Positions 27,524 to 36,690 of a stretch of 60,427 bases of DNA are shown here, piece after piece. The DNA lies in the IMG/VR virus record IMGVR_UViG_3300031403_000011, positions 1 through 60,427 of that record. One strand, given 5' to 3'. The DNA comes from a virus. Both the position numbers and the translations under genes were made by a program. The notes under the pieces were generated by a model. That model was not told the origin of the DNA, made no database searches, and saw nothing but the letters and a program-made list of their open reading frames with translations. Every line of letters starts with the position of its first letter. Within the stretch, counting starts at the first letter, position 1.

Positions 27524-28188
27524 TTGTTAAGTTCCTTAAGTTTATCAGATCCTGCTACTGAGCCAGTTTTTCCAAACTCATTGAGAACTTCAATTATAAT
27601 CCATTTGTTTGCCATTGAGATTTTATCCTCTGTTTGAGAATTAAGTTTATCTAGAAGTGGAACTTCTTCTTCTTTTATTTCAATACTCATTAAAAGTTCT
27701 TTGAGTAATGGATGTTTTTGTTTTGAAAGAAAATTCTTTTCTGCTATAAGTATTTCAGTTCCATCAGATTGTTTAAGAGAATATGGAATGAATGCTTCAT
27801 CAAGTTTTCATTCTTTCACAAGAAAAGAAAATTCTTCTTCATCCTCAATATAATCTGAAATCTTTTTAAAATCTATGGTATGATTATATGATTCAAATTC
27901 TACTGATAGATACTCAGCGATATTTTTTATCATATTAGATACAAGTATTTTATCATGAACATAAGATGCAGCTACCATCATTTCAGATTGAACTTTTGTA
28001 AGTGGAATCTTAGGAATTTTATAATTCCATCTTTTAAAATCTAATGATCCTCTATATGAAACAAGTTCAAGTAAAAGATTAAATCTATTTTCTGGAGTTT
28101 CTATAGGCATTTTAAGAATAGAATTCATAGTAGATCTACCAGACCATTTCTTAAGTGGAGTGTTTTCTGCGATATCTTTAATAATCAT
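27502..28188 (-). CDS. Unknown protein, 228 aa
   Basis: First gene after a terminator-like hairpin. It starts MIIKDIAENTPLKKWSGRST and is acidic near the middle (YIEDEEEFSFLVKE). The C-terminal half is helical and includes EVLNEFGKTGSVAGSDKLKEL. No membrane segment and no recognised domain. It overlaps the next gene. Its place just before the giant gene suggests a partner or chaperone, but this is only inference. Confidence 0.65.
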
Positions 28189-28205
28189 AATCCTGTATAA
28201 GTAAA

Positions 28206-28237
28206 TAAAAAGAATATAGATTTAATATATTCTTTTT
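28206..28237 (-). terminator. AT-rich terminator after primase-helicase
   Basis: The minus strand contains AAAAAGAATATA and the near-complementary TATATTCTTTTT around a short loop, ending in a T-run. It lies in the 65-base gap between the primase-helicase stop and the next start. Confidence 0.65.
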
Positions 28238-28253
28238 ACTATTCGTGTCAATT

Positions 28254-30509
28254 TTAGAATCCCTTTACAATATTATTGTATGTACCTATATCTGGATCAT
28301 ATATCATTTTTAATGTAGTACATATTCACATAGCTCTATTCTTAGTGATAATGAGATCTGTTTCAGATGAATCTGACATCTTATCTCTATGTATATGCAT
28401 AACAGCATTTGCTACTTGGCCTATACTATTAGAATCTTTAAATGATTCATCATTAGGGCGAGCACCAGATAGTTTTTTATAATGAGCAACGAGAATAATA
28501 TCTACACAATATTTTCTAGCTATACCATTTATTTCTTGCATCACTTCTTCTATTGCTAGATCATGCCTATCTGCAGATCATTTTATTTTAAAATAATGCA
28601 GATGGTCTATAATAATAAGTCTTGCTCATCTCTTTACAAAATTCTCTACAAGAACTTCTACTTCGGATATAGGCATAGTATGAGATGTATTATTAACAAC
28701 ATCTAATATATTCTTATTCCTAGCTTTGAGATTTTCTACAGCTTTGTCTACATACATTTTGAAGTCTTTGTCTTTGCATTGAGAACTCATGAAAAGATGT
28801 TTCGGATAATTTTCTAATCAAATAATTCTTCTTACTCTTCAAACTTCATAATATATTTCTTCTTTTCGTTTATCTTCTTGCCTATCTTCCATAGTGAATC
28901 TTCAAACTTTATATCATTGCCTAGATACAGCATCTGCAATTTTATTACAGAATGTAGATTTTCATACTCATGTAGCAGCTCATAAAAGATATACTCATCC
29001 TCACATCATATATCAAAGGATCTGATTGAGTAATGGAAATCCCCAACTAATAGGATCTTTATCAGACATAAGTTCTTGTAATCACTTTTCTAATAAGCGA
29101 TCGTAATCTTTTATTTCATAATCTTTTCGGATTTTACTTTCTATTAATTGTTTTTGTTCTTCTATAGCTCATATTAATTGTTGGCCTAGACCAAATCATA
29201 CAAGCATATCATTGAGGTCTTTTACATCATCTCAGTATTCTGAGAGATCTAACCAGTAATAATCTACATCAGCAAATTTATCAAGCATCTTTATACCTGC
29301 TTCATCATTATCAGATATAAGAGTAATCATATATCATTTAGCCATCATATCTTTTACAATCTCTATTCCATCATTACAGGATTTTAATCCTACAACATTG
29401 GTGTAATATTGTCGCAGCGAGAGCCAATCAAATAATCATTCAACTACATAGATATGTTTTATCTTAGGATTGATTCAATGCATAAAGACTCACTTAGACT
29501 TTGTGCCTTTCATGATTCTGAATTGTCTGGAGTGAATATCTCTACTCTGAATTGTAAGCATTCCGAATTCTTCTCATACCCATCATTGGATTGGAGCTCA
29601 TATTCTTCATTCCATATTTCTTACTATTCCAGTAATTTTAGAATAATCTATTCATCTATTTTCCATATAGATAATTTGATCTTGAGTACATCATTGAAGT
29701 GAATCCCACTTATCAGATATAGTTTTCATATCATAAGTTAAAACCATATCTTCTGGAACTACCATATCAGTAGGAGCTACTTCTACTTTTTTATCATCTT
29801 GTAGCATAGGCCATTTAGATTTGAACCATTCAACTGTTTCTTGTTCTGAGTATCAGAATAACTTCTGGATAAAATCATATGGATTTCAAGTAGCTCTATT
29901 GTGAGAGAAATCAGAAACTATATTATCTTCAAGACTTGCTTTCCATCCAGATGAAAGTTCTGAATTACTTTTAGTATAGAGGTCCAGATGAATTGTCCGG
30001 TCCTCATATTTTATACCGGCAGCAGTAAGAACTTCTTTGAAAGATATATCTTTTATAGATTCAATAAGTAGATTCATAGATTTTATTTTAGAAAGTAATT
30101 GTTCAAAGCTTAGTTTTTCTGGAGAGAATTTCCAAGTAGGTTTATTGCAGTATCATATTTCCAAGTATTCTTTAGAGTCGTAGGGAGATATAAAGAAGTA
30201 TCATTCTGGGTCTTCTTGAATAAAATACACTCATTTCTTTTTGGCATGTTGGTATTGATTCTTTTTCCATTCAACAAACTTGAGAGGTATTTGTGAGTAT
30301 TTGTACTCAATTCTAAATCATTCAATAGTGAAGTCCCATACATATTGTGAGGTTGTTCAGAATGTATCACTCACATTATCATTGAGTATCTGAACTTTAC
30401 CCTCACACTTATTTTTAAAAGCTTCCTCATGTATTTTTCATTGATCATAGTCTTTATTAACTTGAGCTGTTGTTCGGTTATCTTTGGCATAATTAGAGAG
30501 ATTAGTCAT
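28254..30509 (-). CDS. Primase-helicase with extra N-terminal domain, 751 aa
   Basis: The central TOPRIM primase has VVEGLFDWLSL (about residue 354) and ISDNDEAG (about residue 390). The C-terminal DnaB/RecA-type helicase has the P-loop GAATGVGKST (about residues 509-518), Walker B LIIIDHLHYF (about 630) and ILVAHYKK. All three P-loop glycines of GAATGVG are TGA codons, strong proof of TGA = Gly. No N-terminal zinc-binding domain is seen. The frame stays open upstream of Met 28 kb-side start (30077) to ATG 30507-30509, adding 144 residues with FRIEYKYSQIPLKFVEWKKN, which recalls a PD-(D/E)XK ExK core. It likely makes primers and unwinds DNA at the phage fork. Confidence 0.9.
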
Positions 30510-30990
30510 ACTTCCCAGAAGTAAATGTATTAAAAGTTCACATAAAAGATTTTATAGGTCTTTCGTTTCTTACAGCATAATCAAACATTTTTTCTAGCCT
30601 ATCTAATATAATTCATATTCATTCTAGCTTAGGTTCATTACCAGTATTCATTCACTTGAGAATCTTATTTCGTTCATATAAAAGATATTCATTACTTGAA
30701 TCCAGTCATAAACATTCTCATCTGAGAGAGAAAGTAAATCCTGTAGTTTCTTCCCAGTCTTTTATTTCATCTGGAAGCCAAAGATGTTCTGGCATATATG
30801 ATGTTACATGCAGCTCAGTAGGTATTGATTCTCTGACTCACTCAAGAGATTCCAAAGATTTTTTTATAATCTTTTTTTCAAGAGCATCTACTGATCAAAT
30901 AATTTTATCAAAGTCATGAAACGATTCTTCATAAGATTCTATAAGAGACTTAAGATTTCTTTGCTTCGTGTGCAGCTTGTAGTGATTCAT
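30502..30990 (-). CDS. Unknown protein, 162 aa
   Basis: Overlaps the preceding 68-residue gene by 41 bases and the primase-helicase start by 8. It begins MNHYKLHTKQRNLKSLIESY, with two helical parts flanking a Trp-rich segment (MPEHLWLPDEIKDWEET) and a C-terminal FMGTFNTFTSGKYD. No recognised domain. Probably cotranscribed with the replication genes. Confidence 0.65.
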
Positions 30991-31156
30991 TTTTTCTTGG
31001 TTGTAAAATAATATTAAGAGTTTTCTCGGTTGTTGTAAGAGGAAGTCACTTAAGTTCGCATAATCTAAAATGCATTTGTTTTTCTTTACTCAAAGTATTC
31101 CAAATAGATTTAGGAATAACTTTAGTATTGGATCATTCAAGTTGAGATAGTTTCAT
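30950..31156 (-). CDS. Small protein, 68 aa, first gene of left operon
   Basis: Begins MKLSQLEGSNTKVIPKSIWN at ATG 31154-31156 and ends QAAHEAKKS before TAA. It is basic, with one predicted helix (NTLSKEKQMHFRLCELK). It is the promoter-proximal gene of the leftward unit, so it may be an early regulator, but no DNA-binding motif is clear. Confidence 0.6.
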
Positions 31157-31612
31157 AGATCTAATAAAAAAATAATAGTAGACTCATACTAATATTTTAT
31201 TAGAAAGTGTCAAAACTATTATAGTTATAGATGTTTTATTAGGTAGACTATATTATTATTTATATTATATTATATATCTAACTAAGTCTAACTAGGGAAG
31301 AAATGTTATGACAGGTGTTAGGAGAAGAGTGCAAAGCTCCCCCTACCCCCTCATAGATTTGAGGTAGTTTAACTTCGCTTACTAGGCTGCATTATGCAGC
31401 TCTCATATTGAGTAAGGTACTAGGGTAGTTTCTAGGTCATTATCCTATAGCCTCTCCATGCTAGACTTGTTATGACAGTATGCTGATCGTGTCGGCAATA
31501 ACAAGCTCCCCTAAGATTATTTATACTGATTTACTTAGATATTGATCTACGAGCTAGTTATAACCTCGTAGTGTACCCCAGTTTATACTCTGGTATCAGT
31601 TCTTGATTAACA
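31157..31612. other. Noncoding divergent region with structured DNA/RNA
   Basis: No open frame of note with TGA as glycine. The part 31160-31290 is very AT-rich. From about 31290 base composition becomes more balanced with several short perfect stems: CTTGTTAT/ATAACAAG (31466-31505), CTACGAG/CTCGTAG (31547-31571) and CTGCA-TTA-TGCAG. The 11-mer TGTTATGACAG occurs twice (31304-31314, 31468-31478). It separates the leftward and rightward units. It may be an origin, a control region or a structured RNA; strand is unknown. Confidence 0.5.
31238..31248 (-). promoter_or_regulatory. Weak copy of GTCTAC promoter-like element
   Basis: On the minus strand GTCTACCTAAT matches eight of eleven positions of the GTCTACAAAAT element found four times in the early region. 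It lies about 82 bases before the first gene of the left unit, the same spacing range as the exact copies. It could be the start point for the replication and structural operon. Confidence 0.4.
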
Positions 31613-31644
31613 AGAAAAAGCATACCTATAAAATAGATATGCTT
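31613..31644 (-). terminator. Terminator after tRNA cluster
   Basis: On the minus strand a 12-bp stem AAGCATATCTAT/ATAGGTATGCTT (one G-U) with a TTT loop is followed by TTTCTTGTT. It lies downstream of the three tRNA/tRNA-like units and should end their transcript. Confidence 0.75.
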
Positions 31645-31710
31645 CATTGCTACTAATCAAAATTTATTTCAGATATATTTTTCATTTATAAAGTTGTTTG
31701 TTTAAAAATA

Positions 31711-31792
31711 TGGAGAGCCCCGATAGGGATTGCACCTATCTACTAAGATTCTTTTCCCCCTTGTATTCTTACATCTACAAGGTCTAGTGCTC
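31711..31792 (-). tRNA. tRNA-like element, aberrant, anticodon unclear
   Basis: The 3' part looks like a tRNA: T-arm GATAGG-TGCAATC-CCTATC, acceptor strand GGGGCTC, discriminator T and an encoded CCA. The 5' end GAGCACT pairs with the acceptor with one mismatch and one G-U. A long hairpin CCTTGTA/TACAAGG takes the place of the D or anticodon arm, and no normal seven-base anticodon loop is evident. The acceptor plus T stems total 13 bp rather than 12. It adjoins two normal tRNA genes. It may be a degenerate tRNA, a class II tRNA I cannot fold, or a tRNA mimic. Confidence 0.4.
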
Positions 31793-31795
31793 AAA

Positions 31796-31870
31796 TGGTT
31801 ACGGAAGCAGGATTTGAACCTACATGTTTCTGCGTATGAAGCAGATGAGTTACCAATACTCTATTCCGTA
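31796..31870 (-). tRNA. tRNA-Met (CAT) or tRNA-Ile2 (CAT)
   Basis: Full cloverleaf: acceptor TACGGAA/TTCCGTA, D-arm GAGT...ACTC, anticodon stem TCTGC/GCAGA with loop TTCATAC (anticodon CAT), T-arm with TTCAAAT loop, discriminator A and encoded CCA. The paired 1:72 position argues against an initiator. Anticodon CAT could also be an isoleucine tRNA with modified C34. Confidence 0.88.
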
Positions 31871-31871
31871 A

Positions 31872-31949
31872 TGGTCAAGGTAGGAGGATTTGAACCTCCG
31901 ACTCCTCAGTTCCAAACCGAGTGCTCTGGCCAGACTGAGCTATACCTAG
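31872..31949 (-). tRNA. tRNA-Pro (TGG)
   Basis: Cloverleaf with acceptor CTAGGTA/TACCTTG (one T-T mismatch), D-arm GCTC/GAGC, anticodon loop TTTGGAA (anticodon TGG), T-arm GGAGG-TTCAAAT-CCTCC, discriminator A and encoded CCA. It is one base from the Met tRNA and probably shares a transcript. No tRNA with anticodon TCA, which would read TGA, was found in the window. Confidence 0.88.
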
Positions 31950-31950
31950 A

Positions 31951-31982
31951 AATAAAAAACCTCTCAGATAAGGACTGAGAGG
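31951..31982 (-). terminator. Terminator/insulator hairpin upstream of tRNAs
   Basis: A perfect 8-bp stem CCTCTCAG/CTGAGAGG with a 7-base loop, followed on the minus strand by a run of T (TTTTTTATT). It ends 1-2 bases before the tRNA-Pro 5' end. It may stop antisense transcription from entering the tRNA cluster, or its stem may act as a processing signal. Confidence 0.65.
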
Positions 31983-32145
31983 GAAAAACTTTTTGATTCC
32001 GAACTACCTGCGTCCTTATCACAAGTTATTTATTGATTTGAATATATTTATTATTTTAGATCCGTCAAATTTAAAATTCAAAATTTGCAATTATTCCTTT
32101 GAAAAGTAATATAGTTATGCAGTTTTTATAAATAAATTTTTACAT

Positions 32146-32538
32146 ATGGTATTCTTTTCAGATAAAGAATTCACTAATGAAGTTGAATCTTTCATTGAGT
32201 GAATGGCAGATATTGGTCCAGATATGGAACAAGATCTCAAAGAGCATAAAGATTTTGTTCTTCTTACTCTTCATAGAATTGATCTGATGACAGATGATTC
32301 TAATCAAGAAGATGTACATAAATGTTTACGAGATGTTCTTCATGAATGAAAAACAGAATATTCTAATCCTAAGAATCTTAGGCTTGAATTTGCTATGATG
32401 GATTTCATTGATTGGTTTAAAGAGATGAAAAGTACTCAAGAAGTTCTTACTTGAGAAGACGAAGATCATTGAGGTGCTGATGTAGAGCACGAAGAAAAAG
32501 ATGGAGAAATGGTACAGGTGTACGCAGTTGAATTATAA
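32146..32538 (+). CDS. Unknown acidic protein, 130 aa, first rightward gene
   Basis: Starts MVFFSDKEFTNEVESFIEGM and ends MVQVYAVEL. Helical and acidic (EDEDHGGADVEHEEKDGE near the C-terminus) with a FIDWFKEMK helix. No family recognised. Start context is AT-rich without Shine-Dalgarno. It heads the plus-strand unit before the holin and amidase candidates. Confidence 0.65.
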
Positions 32539-32554
32539 TTTTTAAATATACATT

Positions 32555-32794
32555 ATGAATAAATTAGATTATTACATACTTCTATGAATTATACTTGTTT
32601 TATGAATAGGATTCATAGCAGGATCATTCTTTTCTCCAGAAGAACATAGATTAGCATTATTTGGTTTTGGTGCATGATTCATTGCAATCTTTACATCATT
32701 TGCTACTAAGAGACTTGGGCTTGATCCAGAAGAAGTTTCTGTAACTAAGAAAATAGTTATGTCAGATCAAGTTGATATGGAGGAAATGAGATAA
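32555..32794 (+). CDS. Small two-TM protein, holin candidate, 79 aa
   Basis: Two hydrophobic segments, IILVLGIGFIAGSFF (about residues 11-25) and LFGFGAGFIAIFTSFA (about 33-48), are joined by a charged loop, with a polar acidic C-terminus (MSDQVDMEEMR). Size, topology and place directly before the amidase fit a holin. Many membrane-segment glycines are TGA, so a standard-code translation would hide the gene. Confidence 0.55.
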
Positions 32795-32813
32795 TATTTT
32801 TTAAATTTAAAGT

Positions 32814-33431
32814 ATGAAATTTACAGATGATGTTTGAACATCAAAGAAATCCAGATGAGTAAACTCAAAAACTTTTATAATGCTGCATCATACAGGATGA
32901 GGTTCTTATAAATGAATGCTTTCTTATTTATCTCAGCATCCTAAACAGGTATCTTGTCATTGAGTTATTGGTCCTAATGGAGAGACTGGAAGAATAGGAA
33001 CTGAGGATTATATTCTTTGGCATGCAGGATTATGAGATATGATCAAATGATATTTGAATAATATCAATGCTCATTCAATTTGACTTGAGGTTGTTTCTGA
33101 TGGAAAGAATTTTACACGAGCTGCGTGTGATTCTACGAGAGAATGGGTAATACATCTTATGAAGAAATATAATATTCCAAAAGAAAATGTAATTCGTCAT
33201 AGAGATTACTCTACAAGAAAATGGGATATAGGAGATAACTTTTTTAAAGTATCTGGATATGGATCATTTGAAACTTGGAAAGATTCACTTATATGAGAGA
33301 ATGCTGATATTCTAAATCAGAAACTCAAAGAAAGTGAATGACTTGTAAAACAATATAAGAGAGAGAATTGAATCTTAAGACGAAGATCATCAGAAGCTAC
33401 AGATGCTTTGAATCCTAATTGAGTTACATAG
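32814..33431 (+). CDS. N-acetylmuramoyl-L-alanine amidase (endolysin), 205 aa
   Basis: Amidase_2/PGRP-type zinc amidase that cleaves the bond between MurNAc and the peptide stem. Visible motifs: IMLHHTGGGSYKG with zinc ligand candidate H25, SIGLEVVSDG, and HRDYSTRKWDIGDNF with H129 and the Asp/Gly end. Several of these conserved glycines are TGA. The C-terminal ~50 residues are charged and coiled (DILNQKLKESEGLVKQYKRE) and may be a binding or anchoring tail. It lies next to the holin candidate, forming a lysis pair. Confidence 0.88.
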
Positions 33432-33506
33432 CCCAGATTAATTTCTGGTATTTTTCTCCGTAAGCAGAATAACCTGTGAGTGGAGGCCAACTAGGAGGTT
33501 ATAAAA

Positions 33507-33641
33507 ATGATTAAGAAGTTTATCGGTTTCGTTTTCTGCAGAGGTCAGAAATACAAAGAGAGCGACCAACTGGAGATGGATCTTGATATCCCTCCATATC
33601 CATTCAAGAAAGGAGGTGATCTTAATCTCCCTAGCTCGTAG
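33507..33641 (+). CDS. Small basic protein with strong Shine-Dalgarno, 44 aa
   Basis: MIKKFIGFVFCRGQKYKESD to NLPSS, stop TAG 33639-33641. It is the only clear Shine-Dalgarno seen in the window (AGGAGG, 11 bases before ATG). Local sequence (33440-33700) is less AT-rich than its surroundings and has no TGA codons in the ORF, suggesting a different origin or a host-like expression unit. No family recognised. Confidence 0.5.
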   Translation: MIKKFIGFVFCRGQKYKESDQLEMDLDIPPYPFKKGGDLNLPSS

Positions 33642-33669
33642 AAGCTAGTGGTATAATCCCTGTTTTAAC

Positions 33670-33700
33670 TGAGAGAGTTTCGGCTCTCTCTTTTTTTATT
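33670..33700 (+). terminator. Rho-independent terminator
   Basis: GAGAGAG-TTTCGG-CTCTCTC, a perfect 7-bp stem, followed by seven T residues. It closes the holin-amidase-small gene block. Confidence 0.9.
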
Positions 33701-33773
33701 TGTATTTACTTCACTTATAGTTATAGTGGTTTCAAGGCTAACACCTTAATTTTATTTGTATAAATATACAATT

Positions 33774-34073
33774 ATGCCAACAGATGTTTTAGAAATGATT
33801 GTTCCTCTTACAGAGGATGAAGTAAAAAGAGCAGCACATCTTAATAGAGATGATAGCGATGCTGAAAGCTCTAGTGAATCTACTGAAAGAGTTTCTCTTA
33901 CATTTAAAGCTCAAGCAAATATGTTTAGAGCTAGACGAGATGCTATGATAGCATTTCTGAAAGATGATATTGAAGATACTGATGAGGAAAGAGCTATGTT
34001 CAAAAAGAGAAGAGACAACTATGAAGAGTTGGCTACTTCTAACTGGGGAGCAGTTCTTGATATGCATAAATAA
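33774..34073 (+). CDS. Unknown helical acidic protein, 99 aa
   Basis: Begins MPTDVLEMIVPLTEDEVKRA. I prefer ATG 33774-33776, which has the common AATT-ATG context, over an upstream in-frame start. It is helical with a Ser-rich acidic linker (DDSDAESSSESTE) and contains no TGA codon. A terminator follows directly, so it is a monocistronic unit. Possibly abundant, given the absence of recoded codons. Confidence 0.7.
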   Translation: MPTDVLEMIVPLTEDEVKRAAHLNRDDSDAESSSESTERVSLTFKAQANMFRARRDAMIAFLKDDIEDTDEERAMFKKRRDNYEELATSNWGAVLDMHK

Positions 34074-34083
34074 TATTATGCTA

Positions 34084-34114
34084 AAAAGACTAAGAATATA
34101 TCTTAGTCTTTTTT
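34084..34114 (+). terminator. Rho-independent terminator
   Basis: A perfect 10-bp stem AAGACTAAGA/TCTTAGTCTT with loop ATATA, then a T-run, 10 bases after the preceding stop codon. Confidence 0.88.
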
Positions 34115-34173
34115 ATTTGCATTGTTATTCAATACCTATATAGTAACTGTACTCTTATATAGTAATAAAGAAA

Positions 34174-34452
34174 ATGAATAGAAAAATGATGATAGCTAAA
34201 CTTGCTAGGAAATTAGAGATTTCTAAAGTTAAGGCTGCAGTAATCTATGATACTTTTGTTGAAACAATAAAAGAGACACTTATGGATGGTACAGTTATTG
34301 ATTTTAGATCTTTAATGAAACTAGAAGTAGTTGAGCAGCAACCGAGGAATCTGTTGCACCCAATTAATAAGACTCCAATGCAGACACAACCTTTTAAGGT
34401 GCTGCGTATTAGAACGAGTCAGATCTTTAGGAAAGAGTTAAACTCTAAATAA
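34174..34452 (+). CDS. HU/IHF-family DNA-binding protein, 92 aa
   Basis: Matches the HU/IHF pattern: an N-terminal helical dimer region (IAKLARKLEISKVKAAVIYD), a strand-turn region (GTVIDFRSLMKLEV), then the arm with an N/P-containing segment (RNLLHPINKTPMQ) and a C-terminal helix (IRTSQIFRKELN). It contains no TGA codons. It likely bends or compacts phage DNA, or assists replication or packaging. IHF-like genes are a recurring feature of crAss-like phages, which fits the overall layout. Confidence 0.8.
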   Translation: MNRKMMIAKLARKLEISKVKAAVIYDTFVETIKETLMDGTVIDFRSLMKLEVVEQQPRNLLHPINKTPMQTQPFKVLRIRTSQIFRKELNSK

Positions 34453-34477
34453 TTTATTTTTATAATCATATAATATT

Positions 34478-34876
34478 ATGATGAATTCGGATTTTTACCA
34501 AGGTATGAATAGACAAGTAGAATCTCTTGAGGCAGCTCTTGGAGATGAGGGAATTAAATGGATGACTGAAAAGATTGCAGAATTTCTGAATCTTCCTGCA
34601 TCTTATACAGCAGAAGTTGCTGTGAAATGAGATGATGGTAATCTTAAAATTGAGAATGGAGATGTTGTAACAGAGGAAAAAAGTTTTCCTATGGATTATC
34701 AATATGCTAATAACAAGCTTCTTGAGGCAGGTTATATGGCAGTTCCAGATATGAAAGATACAAAGAAATGAGCAGAGCTCACTATTGAATTTTTCAAACA
34801 AGAACTTAAAAGATCTTGTGTCATCAAGTCTACTTGGGATATCAAGCTAGAAGAAGTATCTGAAAAGAAAGCATAA
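34478..34876 (+). CDS. Unknown protein, 132 aa
   Basis: Begins MMNSDFYQGMNRQVESLEAA and ends EEVSEKKA. Mixed alpha/beta, with a KIENGDVVTEEKSFPMDYQ strand region and a C-terminal KSTWDIKLEEV strand. No family recognised. Start context AATATT-ATG. A terminator follows. Confidence 0.65.
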
Positions 34877-34903
34877 CAACTTACATCTTTTACTTACAAG
34901 CAC

Positions 34904-34934
34904 AACCTCTAACACTTTGTGCTAGGGGTTTTTA
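34904..34934 (+). terminator. Rho-independent terminator
   Basis: A 12-bp stem with one mismatch, AACCTCTAACAC/GTGCTAGGGGTT, loop TTT, then a T-run. Confidence 0.85.
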
Positions 34935-34953
34935 ATTACAAATATTTATAATC

Positions 34954-35421
34954 ATGAGCACTAAAGATCCTGTTATATATTGAGATAGCATTGCAAGCAA
35001 GATGGCATGAGTTAAAGATCTAATAAATAAATCTGATAACGAAGACTTGAATGAAATTGCTCATGCTGTTATTGATGAAGTTGATACGAGTCATCAAAAG
35101 ATTCCTTTGGTCGTGGACTGTACAGTATTTAATAAGAAAAAGAATAGAGCTATAAAGACTATGCCTTTTCCTATATGAGTAAAGAACATTGATTTTGGGA
35201 GAGTCACAAAAGAAATGATCTATGATGTTAAGTCTCAAGCAGAGCATGCATTTGTAATAAGTATTATTCTTTCTGGAGCTGTATGAGATATTACAAGTCA
35301 AGAAAGACAAAATTTTATCAGCAGCATTATCACAGATAAAGAAACTAAGATACTCAAAGATTTTCATAAATCATATAGAGTAATGATGATCTGGGATAAA
35401 CCTTATATTTTAAAAAAATAA
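34954..35421 (+). CDS. Unknown protein, 155 aa
   Basis: Begins MSTKDPVIYGDSIASKMAG. The middle has MPFPIGVKNIDFGRVTKEM and a hydrophobic strand FVISIILSGAVGD, followed by SQERQNFISSIITDKE. Looks like an alpha/beta domain; no catalytic motif recognised. Two bases separate its stop from the next ATG. Confidence 0.65.
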
Positions 35422-35423
35422 TT

Positions 35424-36002
35424 ATGGACACTAATATTGTTACACTAGAGAGAGAGACTTACGATAGACTTATAGGTCTTCAAAAGGATCTAATAAAAGA
35501 TTGATTCCATAGAACTACAGCATATATCATGTGAATTGATTTTGCAGATAGTGGATTATGTTCTATGCAGAAAAGATCTGATACAGTCTACATAAAAAAT
35601 GTAGAATGAGTTTCACAATACTTTGATAAACTTTCAAAAGAGTTTGCTGTTACAGCAACTAAGATTGAGAAAGACATTCAGAAACAATCTGATAAACTTT
35701 ATAAAGATGCTCTCAAAGATAAAGAGCGAATCAAGGAACTTGAGAAAAGTTCTAAGGCTCGTATTGATGCTAAGGAGAAATCTTCTTTATTAGAAGTTGA
35801 TATAAGTGAGAAAAATTTCTCAAAGAGAATGAAAGAAAAAGAAAAATCTTTTGCAGATTTATTAGATCCAATAAGTAAAAATATATCTGGAGATCCTTGT
35901 GAATTTTATATTGGTCATACTATTAAAACTATTGCAGAAGAGAATGCTAGATTCAAATCTATGAGCCTATGGCAGAGAATCAAATATATATTTAAAAAAT
36001 AA
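35424..36002 (+). CDS. Coiled-coil protein, 192 aa
   Basis: Begins MDTNIVTLERETYDRLIGLQ. Residues about 75-150 form a Lys/Glu-rich coiled coil (KLYKDALKDKERIKELEKSS). It ends with an amphipathic SLWQRIKYIFKK helix that could associate with membrane. No family recognised. Tightly packed with neighbours and preceded by AAATAATT-ATG. Confidence 0.65.
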
Positions 36003-36004
36003 TT

Positions 36005-36247
36005 ATGCAGGAATTAGTATCTCAAATAGTTGAAGAATTTATAAGTGAAAATCCAGATAAGGTTTTTAATTCTTATGATATCTCACAACTTAAATCATGA
36101 ATATTTTACTCATTAGAGGAATATGCAGATCTTTATGTGAGTACATATAAATGTCCTGTATGTAATAATGAAATGAATAAAAGCAAAGGCTCTACAATTG
36201 AATGCGAATGCTGATGTCTTATAGATAGAAATAACCCTTTAACATAA
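36005..36247 (+). CDS. Small zinc-ribbon protein, 80 aa
   Basis: An N-terminal helical region is followed by CPVCN and, after 11 residues, CECGC, a zinc-ribbon arrangement (about residues 53-72). Such proteins may bind nucleic acid or RNA polymerase. No specific family recognised. The start follows the preceding stop by two bases. Confidence 0.65.
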
Positions 36248-36251
36248 AATT

Positions 36252-36416
36252 ATGAGAGAAAAAACTACAGGAGAAGAATTCTATAGTTTCTTCCATACCA
36301 TATGAGTGCTCATACTATTCTGATTATGAATATACAGATTAGGTATATGAGACTGGCTTGGCTTTGTTATATGTATGTGAGCATGCTATATACTTATTAA
36401 TCATATTAAAGAATAA
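36252..36416 (+). CDS. Small two-TM membrane protein, 54 aa
   Basis: Two hydrophobic segments, HTIGVLILFGLGIYRL and WLGFVICMGACYILI, flank a short loop. Glycines in the segments are TGA-coded. It could be a second holin, an antiholin or a spanin-like factor, but it is separated from the amidase by about 3 kb. The stop overlaps the next start (TAATG). Confidence 0.55.
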
Positions 36417-36616
36417 TGGAACTTACAGTATTCTACGATGCAGATACATGATACTGATATCATATGGGTAATACTCTATGACAGGGCCATGACAATGCAA
36501 TACTCATAGATTGATGCTCTAGAACTTATAAAGATATAAGTTACATAGACAGCGATATACAAGAGCTGAGAGAGCATGCAGTATCAGAGATCAGAAAGAT
36601 ATTGAATAGACCATAA
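36416..36616 (+). CDS. Small unknown protein, 66 aa
   Basis: Begins MELTVFYDADTGYGYHMGNT and ends with a helix (IQELREHAVSEIRKILNRP). Gly/Tyr/Asp-rich N-terminus; six of its glycines are TGA-coded. Last gene of the plus-strand unit. No family recognised. Confidence 0.55.
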
Positions 36617-36657
36617 GATTCAAAGAATTATTATATACAAATACATTTGATCATAAT

Positions 36658-36690
36658 AGGCTATCCACAAAAGGTGGAGGCCTTTTTTAT
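36658..36690 (+). terminator. Terminator of rightward unit
   Basis: A stem of GGC...TCCAC with GTGGA...GCC around an AAAA loop, followed by six T residues, 42 bases after the last plus-strand gene. Confidence 0.88.

Noticed and set aside
31730-31978. Plus-strand open frame of 82 codons over the tRNA cluster
   Set aside because: It is entirely tRNA antisense and terminator sequence.
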